64,000 nt of DNA, taken from NCBI GenBank assembly GCA_016801885.1, contig CM028905.1, positions 16,998,256-17,062,255 of the forward strand, read 5' to 3'. Source of the DNA: Toxotes chatareus (taxonomy: Eukaryota; Chordata; Actinopteri; Toxotidae). Made by a program: the position numbers and the translations under genes. The notes beneath the pieces were generated by a model. The model was not told where the DNA came from, ran no database searches, and worked only from the letters and a program-made list of their open reading frames with translations. Each line of letters starts with the position of its first letter. Within the stretch, counting starts at the first letter, position 1. Positions 56,767 to 64,000 of the stretch are shown here, piece after piece.

Positions 56767-58543
56767 CACGCACGCAGCGGCTCAGGGCTCTCGGCGTTTG
56801 TTTGTTTTGTTCGTGTTTTTGTTGTGGTTACAACCACTTGAAGCGTTAGTTCAGTATGGTAGGGCTGAACTATTGTACATAGGAAGAAACTGCCAATTTT
56901 ATGCATACCCTGAGCCGGATTTTATACTGCCAGAGATCCAGCGGACCACCACGGCTTTCGCCATCGCCCCCCCTCTGTGGCCTAGGAGACGGAGGAGGCA
57001 CCGTAAACAAAAGAGGGGCAAGAGGAGCGGCGTGCGTGCTAGGCTACATGCTAAACCCCACCGTCCGGCTCTCCCCAGTCTCTTCCTCGCCAACGTAAGA
57101 TCACTGGCCAACAAAATGGATGAGATTCGGCTGAGGATCGTCACGCGGAGTATGGACAGCTGTGTGGTCATCATCACTGAAACCTGGCTGGACGGCAGCA
57201 CACCTAACGCCGTGGTCGAGCTAGCGGGACGCTCTTTGTTCCGAGCAGACAGGACTGCGGACTCGGCCAAATGCAGAGGCGGAGGGCTTGCACTTTACAT
57301 CCACAACTCCTGGTGTACAGCCGCACACATCATCGGAACGCTGTGCACTCCTGATCTGGAATACCTGGCTGTGAAATGCAGACCATTCAAGACGGTGAGA
57401 GAGTTCTGCTCCATTCTGATCATAGCTGTGTATATTCCACCGCGGGCTAACGCTAAGCTAGCGCTAGAAGAGCTCTACTGTCTGATCAGCAGGCAGATGA
57501 ACTCCAACCCAGAGGCAGCTGTGATTGTGGCTGGAGATTTCAATCATGTGGAACTGAAAACAGTGCTTCCAAAATTCCAGAAATTTATACACTTTCCCAC
57601 CAGAGACAATAATATACTGGATCAGGTTTACTGCAACATCCCAGGAGCATACAAAGCTGCAGCAGCACCTCACCTGGGCATGTCGGATCACATCTCTGTG
57701 GAGCTAATCCCAGCATATAAACCTCTGATCTGCAGGACAAGACCAACCACCAAAACAGTTCAGGTATGGACTGAGGAGGCTTCCTCAGCACTACAAGACT
57801 GTTTTGAACTCACTGACTGGGGAGTGTTCAAAGATGGCTCGGACCTGGAGACCTATACATCATCCGTCCTGGACTATGTGCAATTCTGCACTGATGCTGT
57901 TCTGCCCACAAAGTCCATCAAGGTGTTTCCAAACCAGAAACCTTGGTGGGACAGCACAGTGAGGTCTCTGCTCAAAGCTAGGGATGTAGCCTACAGGTCA
58001 GGTGACAGGCTGGCCTACAGAAGGGCCCGGACAGAACTGAGGAAGGGCATCCAGCAGGCCAAACACAGGTACAGACAACGCATTGAGGAGCACTTCTCCA
58101 ACAACAACCCACGGGAAATGTGGAGAGGCATCAGGACCATAACAGACTACAAGAACAGCAACCAGCAGATCAGCCACGATCCCGCTCTGCCTGACACCTT
58201 AAATACGTTCTTTGCACGCTTTGACACTCCTGGCAGCAGAGAGACTGTTCATCTCCCACAGCTAGAGGAGCAGTCCCAGCCTCTCGTCCTGCAGTATCAC
58301 CAGGTGAGCTCCACCCTGAAGAGGATTAACACCAACAAAGCTGCAGGACCAGATAAGGTGTCAGGTCGGGTCCTGAAGCTGTGTGCACATCAGCTAGCTG
58401 GTGTTTTTCTGGACATTTTCAACTTGTCCCTGCAGTTAGCTTCAGTTCCTGCATGCCTTAAGTCCTCCATCATTGTGCCTGTGCCGAAAAAATCTGCCGT
58501 CACCAGCCTCAACGACTACCGCCCAGTCGCTCTGACACCGTAA
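56756..58543 (+). pseudogene. LINE ORF part 1: basic region, endonuclease, start of RT
   Basis: A 595-codon frame. Residues 13-31 are strongly hydrophobic (RRLFVLFVFLLWLQPLEAL), and residues 76-90 are Arg/Lys-rich. The apurinic/apyrimidinic endonuclease then shows NVRS (113-116), TETWL (141-145), GGGLALYIHNSWC (about 175-187), GDFNH (260-264) and SDH (310-312), so its catalytic residues look intact. The linker contains FPNQKPWW and AYRSGDR. RT starts with NKAAGPDKVSGRVL and reaches PVPKKSAVTSLNDYRPVALT. A TAA at 58541 follows where one base seems to be missing before ATCATGAAGTGC, so the frame breaks inside the RT. Confidence 0.9.
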
Positions 58544-58545
58544 TC

Positions 58546-59028
58546 ATGAAGTGCTTTGAGAGGATCGCCTTAAGTCACATCAAAGACACCATCCCTGCTA
58601 CTCTGGACAGACATCAGTTCGCCTACAGAGAGAACCGATCAACAGAGGATGCGGTCTCTCTAGCACTGCACACAGCCCTCACTCACCTGGAGCACCCCAA
58701 CACCTACGTCAGGATGTTGTTCGTGGATTTCAGTTCAGCTTTCAACACTGTGATCCCGGACAAGCTGACTCTGAAACTTCACATCCTGGGACTGCCTGGC
58801 CTCTTGTGCTACTGGATCAGGGACTTTCTCACCAACAGGCCTCAAGTGGTGAGAATTGGCAACACCACATCATCCACACTGATCCTGAGCACAGGCACAC
58901 CGCAGGGGTGTGTGCTCAGCCCAGCCCTTTTCACCCTGTTTACACACGACTGTACCGCCATTCATTCCACCAACACAGTCGTAAAGTTTGCAGACGACAC
59001 CACCGTAGTGGGTCTCATCGGACAATGA
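58546..59028 (+). pseudogene. LINE ORF part 2: RT core with FADD
   Basis: Continuing in the next frame: MKCFERIALSHI, FAYRENRSTEDAV, FVDFSSAFNTVIPDK, GTPQGCVLSPALFTLF and VKFADDTTVVGLIG. The FADD active site is intact here, unlike in the copy at 26.8 kb. A one-base loss near 59022 then brings a TGA at 59026. The true continuation NDETHYREEIQHL lies in another frame. Confidence 0.88.
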
Positions 59029-59694
59029 TGAGACTCACTACAGAGAGGAGATCCAGCACCTGACAGGATGGTGTGCAGACAACAACCTTGTCCTGAACAC
59101 CAGCAAGACCAAGGAGGTCATTGTGGACTTTAGGAGATCCAGGAGGATGGAACACACCCCTCTCCTCATTCATGGGGAGGAGGTGGAGCGGGTGGACAAC
59201 ATCAAGTTCCTGGGCATCCACATCACATCTGACCTCACTTGGTCCATGCACACCTCCCACCTGGTGAAGAAGGCTCAACAAAGGCTCTTCTTCCTCAGGA
59301 AGCTCAAAAGGTCTGGACTCTCCCCTCAGCTCCTGACAAACTTCTACAGAGCCACAATAGAGAGCATCCTCTGTTTGAGTGCAACAGTGTGGTACGGGAG
59401 CTGCACTGCACAAGACAGGAAGGACTTGGCCCGGTGGTGAAAACAGCACAGGGGATCGTGGGAGTCCTCTCCCACAACTGGACTCTATATACACGGCCGG
59501 GTTCAAAGGAGGGCCAGTCGATAGCTGCAGACCCCACCCACCCAGGTCACAAACTGTTTGTACCTCTCCCCTCTGGCAAGAGGTACAGGAACATCAGAAC
59601 CCACACCAATAGGCTAAGACACAGCTTTTTCCCCAGAGCTGTGAAATCCATCACCCCATCTCCTCACACATCCACCCTCCACCAATCCAAAGGC
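59029..59694 (+). pseudogene. LINE ORF part 3: RT thumb and C-terminus
   Basis: From 59029 the frame gives YREEIQHLTGWCADNNLVLN, KTKEVIVDFRRS, NIKFLGIHITSDLTW and KKAQQRLFFLRKLK, to a TGA at 59438. There one G appears lost (CCGGTGGTGA for CCGGGTGGTGA). Then comes VVKTAQGIVG, a short shift to SPLPQLDSIYTAGFKG, and a return to GQSIAADPTHPGHKLFVPLP and RHSFFPRAV. Small compensating indels therefore lie near 59464 and 59508. In total about five single-base lesions separate this copy from an open frame. Confidence 0.85.
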
Positions 59695-60719
59695 TGATCA
59701 CTAGACGCCTGCAAAAAGACACTCATGCTGCACTGCACTTTAGTCAGAAATAAGTCAGAAATAAGCTGTACTCTGACCCATATATCCATTTTCATACCAG
59801 TCACTTTATATATTGTTGCACTGTTCACATATTCTTTATCCCTATTTATTTTATATTTTATTCTATTTTATACTTATTTAGATAGATTTTAAATATGCCT
59901 TTATGTTACTATTTGTGCCAAAGAGCTGCTGAACAAAATTTCATTGTGCCTTGCATAATGACAATAAAGATTCTTGATTCTTGATTCTTGATTCACTGCT
60001 CTAGCCGTCTGCTGACTCCAATTTAAACCTGGCTGCTTTGACATTCCCACCCGAGAGCCGAGGCATGTTACAGATTTTCTACCAAAAGGCATTAAATTGT
60101 AGGACCCAGTGTTTCTCAGCAGAAAAACACAGGCATGTCTCAGGTCATTTAACCACACAATGGGTTTATGTGATGGCCATCAGTTTTGATCATGTGAACT
60201 ACTGATTTTTTTTATTATTATTACTTTATTTTCCATCAGTTTTGTATAGGTTCTGGATACTACAATATGGGATTTCACCGATGTTACCCCTGTGCCTATA
60301 GATCTTTGATATGTAATTGGTTTATTTACATTTAACACTGATGAATGTGGTTATAAATCACAATTGTATCAGTGCATAGTACATTTGACACCTACAAACC
60401 TGGACCAGAGGACAGGAGTATCCCCACCAGAGTAGATCCACCTCCACCTGAGCTATAGTTACGATAGCTGAGCAGACTTCATCAGCTGATGCGGACTCGC
60501 TTGAAAGCTCCACAATAAGTGAATCTTGTTAGGAGGTTGATTTGTTAACAATTAATCTGCCACAAACCACAGTCAGCCCAGGGTCTTCAGAGCCTCTTCA
60601 GGTCTGGAGATCCAGAGCATTTTCCCACTTTGCCTGGTTGGTAATTCAGCCTCGGCTCTCTCCTACTTTTCCCACTCACCACTGTGCACACAAGTATTGT
60701 TCTGAGACTGCGGATCAAT

Positions 60720-60910
60720 GTTTCTCCCTGTCTTTCCTCCCCTCTCCTCCCCTTGTCTTTCTTATTGCCCTCTTTTTTCCTCTCTTTCCACTCCCCTGTG
60801 TCTTCATATCCCTCTTTCCCAACTACTCCTCCCTGCTTCTTTCTTCTGATTCTTCATGTCTGTTTCACTTCTCCCCTCTCTTCATTCCTCGCTCTCTGCC
60901 TCCCCCTGTT
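60720..60910. repeat. Polypyrimidine tract
   Basis: About 190 bases dominated by C and T on the plus strand, with no reading frame of interest. Confidence 0.7.
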
Positions 60911-61210
60911 CATGGGTCACATTCATTGCTTAAAGGATTTTTAACCTTTCTCTGATCTGCTTTTACTTTGATTCCTCTTCATCCTTTTGATTCTTTGATT
61001 TGCTGCCTGTGAGTCGGCCAGCAGGGGTAAAATGGGAAAGGAGCTGAGAGATTCCAGCTGTAGCACAACACAAATGAGTGTGTGTGTGTGTGTGCGCGCG
61101 CTGTTGAATGTGAATGTGGGACAAGAACACTGAGCAGAAAAGGTGAATTTAAAAGTGTCTCTAAACGTTCGCATTAAGATTTTGAGCATGTATACACAGA
61201 TACACAGTGT

Positions 61211-61217
61211 GTGCGTG

Positions 61218-61248
<31 letters not shown>
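61211..61248. repeat. (GT)n microsatellite
   Basis: A long GT tract, with a similar tract at 61410-61436. Confidence 0.9.
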
Positions 61249-61409
61249 ATACATACAGAATAGACTCCTATGCTGGGAATGCTGGGGGGGAAAAATAAAA
61301 ACAATGAAAAGAGAGTAGAGAAATCCAGGATTTCCAACATCCTGCAAACATGCAAGCTGCAGGATTTGTCTGTGTGCAGTGCATGATTTTCAATCTATCT
61401 ATTTCTCTA

Positions 61410-61443
<34 letters not shown>

Positions 61444-61617
61444 TGGTACCTAATACGGGCATGTCTTTCTTTGCGGAGGTCCTGCTTCTGGGAACACTCT
61501 GGAAATGTTTTTTGTACCCTCGCCCTGATCTATGCTTTGCCACAATAGAGACTTGCTTGGATTTCATGGCTTGGTTTTTGCGCTGACCTGCAGTGTGAAC
61601 TGGAGGACCTCACATGA

Positions 61618-61740
61618 GTGTGTTCCTTTCTAAACAAATTGTCCAATCAGTTGAATTTGTCACAAGTGGACTCCAATCAAGGTCAAGACACATGTCAAGG
61701 ATAATCAAAGCAAACACAATGCACCCAACCACAAACAGGA
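61618..61740 (-). mobile_element. Tc1-like transposon 5' fragment (minus strand)
   Basis: Blocks ATTGTCCAATCAGTTGAATT, TGTCACAAGTGGACTCCAAT, CAAGACACATGTCAAGGATA and ATCAAAGCAAACACAATGCA are the reverse complement of the region just upstream of the transposase in a common fish Tc1-like element. It is probably the same or a close family to the tails at 32.6 and 52.4 kb. Neither terminal repeat is present. Confidence 0.65.
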
Positions 61741-64000
61741 GGTGTTTTTTTCTCCAAACTCCAACTATCAGCAGGGGGCATGGTGGAGAGCATGAACCAG
61801 CTGACCTGTAGGTTAATTTTACCTCCAGTAAGTGAACCGAGACAATCAAGGGAATGGCCAGGTCTCTGATGTGGAAAATAATTAGCCTCAGATGTTCTAC
61901 AAACCAAACAATCTGTCGAATTGATCAATTGAGAACATAATAAGGAGATAAATCTCTAATGAAAATAATTAGTTACAGTGCTTTGTAAAATTGGTTCAGC
62001 TAACCACGACAGTAACTATCCTGCTTACTGTTGGGAAATACAGACCAATACAGCATCTCATGCTCATATGTTTATTTTAGGACACTTCATCATTTTCTTG
62101 TTTCCAACATCTTGAACATTTGATGTTAATTTTGTCAACCAATGCTACTCACAATACCCTTAGATGATTTTCTGGGGTTGTTAAATTTTTATATTGGCTG
62201 AATATAGAACCACACTGCAGCAGTCATGGTAATGAAAGATAGAAACACTTCCAGGACCCACAGTGGGTAATGGGAGCTACGTGTTTTATTTAGACTGCAA
62301 TGAGGAATAGGCTCCAGCCTCCCATGACCCTGGACAGAATAGGCAGTTTATGAAAAGAATGGAAATGAGCTTGAGCATGGCATGGTTTCTGCCATGATGA
62401 AATGGAGCACGGTGAGATGTTAAGGGTGAGGAGCTGTCATCCGTGATCATGGCTAAGACTTCCCCAACAGATATAAGAAACCTCCCATCTGAGAAGAATT
62501 GTGTCATTGGACACGATTTAGTGGAAAGCTGCACAGCTGGGAAGATAACACACTTCATTATCCTCCCAGGGAACCTTTCAAGAACAGCTGAGGGGCCCCA
62601 GAACCCACTTTGTGAGGCACTGATTTGAAGAATATTGCCAAATAGATGCAGGGAACGTGTCCTGTTTCCCTCTATACTCTCAGAATCTCTCTGCTGAGTT
62701 TGTGTGAGGTGCAATTTCACCAGCTGTGTGCACACAATCACACACACACACACAGAGTGACAGGGCCTGTTAAACATATGGTTAATATTGTTTGGTTCAG
62801 CGAAGCGCTGCAAACTGTTACACCGATTGATTCATATTATGAGCAAGAAGCAAGTCCCTCGAAACTATCACAATTACACTGACAGCGAAACCACACATAG
62901 CGTAAACTCGCATCGTGAGTTCAGCTTTGGTGGACATGTAAATTCTCACCATTAACTAACTGCAAATCGTCTCAACAGTTTTGACCTTTACCTCTTACAT
63001 TTCATCCTAAATATATTTATATATTTAGAATGAAAATATAATCCTTCCAGTTAACTTCTTTCCTCACGTAGGTAGCAAGAAATGAGATAGGCTACTGTAT
63101 ATCAACATTTATATGTGAGCTGTAAAAACATTGTATGAAAATAAAGAATAGAATGACAATAATACAGCTGATGACACAACTGTAAACTTCAGAAATATGT
63201 CAGTTCTGGATTTGACTGGATTAGTAAATAAAAAATCAAATTACAATTTTTTGTTTAAGATCAGAGTTTTAGGGGATTCTGGAAATACCTTTAAAACAGT
63301 TGAAGTGCTGTTAAATAAAGATTTTTTTCAGCAGCCATTTACTTTGAACTACTTTTAATATGTATTCAATACACTACAATGTGGTTGTAAACAGATATTA
63401 GTGTTTGTTAATGTATCTGTCACCAACTATAACTCCTACTGGCCCTTAAAAGGAGGCAGGTATATTAACAGATAATGAATGATAATGAAGTAAAACAAAG
63501 TTGTAACAATATTAAACATTGAAACTTATGAAAAAAGACACTGTAGATTAATAAACACTTTGAAATGTTCTTACAGTGTAGCTGCATACAACTACACAAG
63601 TGTATTATATACTATTTATTAAACATTTCTATATTGCATGTAGATGCTAAATAGGGCAAATTACAGTAGAGTGTCACCAGTTTTTCAGAGGTTGTATCTT
63701 CCACACTATCCAGTTTCATACACAGTACATTGCTGTGATAAACACTGCACTCTTTGGAGCTCTGGACTTTCAGCCTTGTTTAAAAGCTTTGTGACACTGT
63801 TAGCTAAGTGTATGAATCTTTTTTATCCTCTGTGTTGATTTGCTTGATGGACCTTAGAGGACCTGCAAGGTTGCAACAGATTTTTATTATCTTTACTAAT
63901 CTATAGGGCCATGGAGGAGTTTCCCATCAGCCCCTAGCTTTGTCTTGTTGACATCCTGTGTTGTTTGTCTGCTGCTTTGTGTGTATTTGTTGTCACCAGC
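61741..64000. other. Gene-free stretch to the window end
   Basis: It has a (CA)n at about 62737-62753 and otherwise AT-rich sequence. The 175-codon minus-strand frame at 62286-62813 crosses the microsatellite and shows no domain or splice signature, so I do not call it a gene. Confidence 0.45.

Larger units (their letters stand above)
56426..59995 (+). mobile_element. Nearly full-length LINE (non-LTR retrotransposon)
   Basis: The unit has a GC-rich 5' zone with a YY1-type motif at the start codon, one long open frame with N-terminal basic region, endonuclease and reverse transcriptase, and a 3' untranslated tail. The tail ends CAATAAAGATTCTTG followed by further ATTCTTG units at about 59964-59991, a short tandem 3' tail typical of CR1/L2/Rex1-like elements. 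The 5' limit is uncertain; 56426 is set only by the preceding hAT-like end. This is the most complete element in the window and differs from the one at 25.0-27.8 kb, which has another tail and protein sequence. Confidence 0.88.
59996..61617. other. Gene-free stretch with simple repeats
   Basis: Contents are a pyrimidine-rich tract at 60720-60910 and GT/GC microsatellites at 61077-61100, 61211-61248 and 61410-61436. No exon is recognised. Confidence 0.5.

Noticed and set aside
62286..62813. 175-codon minus-strand open frame
   Set aside because: It crosses a (CA)n microsatellite that gives a Cys/Val run, and it has no recognisable motif or start context.

Overview
This window looks like teleost fish nuclear DNA, probably an intergenic or intronic region. 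The signs are a low density of long reading frames, many (CA)n, (AT)n and (TTTTA)n microsatellites, several non-LTR retrotransposons of the kind common in spiny-rayed fish, Tc1/mariner, piggyBac, hAT and P-element relics, and dispersed repeats that I recognise from teleost genomes. I find no intact host protein-coding gene, rRNA, tRNA or CRISPR array. Almost every reading frame above 60 codons is chance or lies in a transposon.

Layout. 0-16 kb: an LTR-like repeat, a piggyBac 3' end at 1.66-2.04 kb, hAT-like termini at 4.4 and 6.5 kb, long stretches without features, and a badly decayed LINE at 11.3-12.5 kb. 15.8-21.4 kb is dense in mobile DNA: a teleost repeat fragment, an internally deleted mariner, a 53-bp pair of transposon ends, an unusual relic at 19.1-20.3 kb carrying many copies of the 12-mer GTCCACCCTGTC in both orientations, a long dispersed repeat and a solo-LTR-like unit. 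25.0-27.8 kb holds a 5'-truncated LINE whose reverse transcriptase lost a catalytic aspartate. 28-35 kb is mostly unique sequence with a foldback, a second LTR-like copy, a Tc1 tail and AT-rich blocks that could be regulatory.

35.4-37.3 kb contains the only recognisable host-gene remnant: five exon-like blocks of a MAST-family serine/threonine kinase, still separated by introns but carrying a stop, frameshifts and a damaged DFG motif. 38.8-39.2 kb holds an LTR-like repeat with a six-unit heat-shock-element array. 45-46.3 kb has two inverted repeats and another teleost repeat. 47.5-48.9 kb is a fossil P-element/THAP9-like transposase. 51.5-56.4 kb has more repeat fragments, a Tc1 tail and minus-strand LINE pieces.

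56.7-60.0 kb carries the best preserved element: a nearly full-length LINE with endonuclease and reverse transcriptase, broken by about five small frameshifts, whose start codon sits inside a YY1-type motif. 60-64 kb is plain sequence with microsatellites and one Tc1 fragment.

The genes do not form a pathway. The window is a record of successive transposon insertions around one dead kinase duplicate. Family names rest on motif recognition by eye. No alignment or database search was run.
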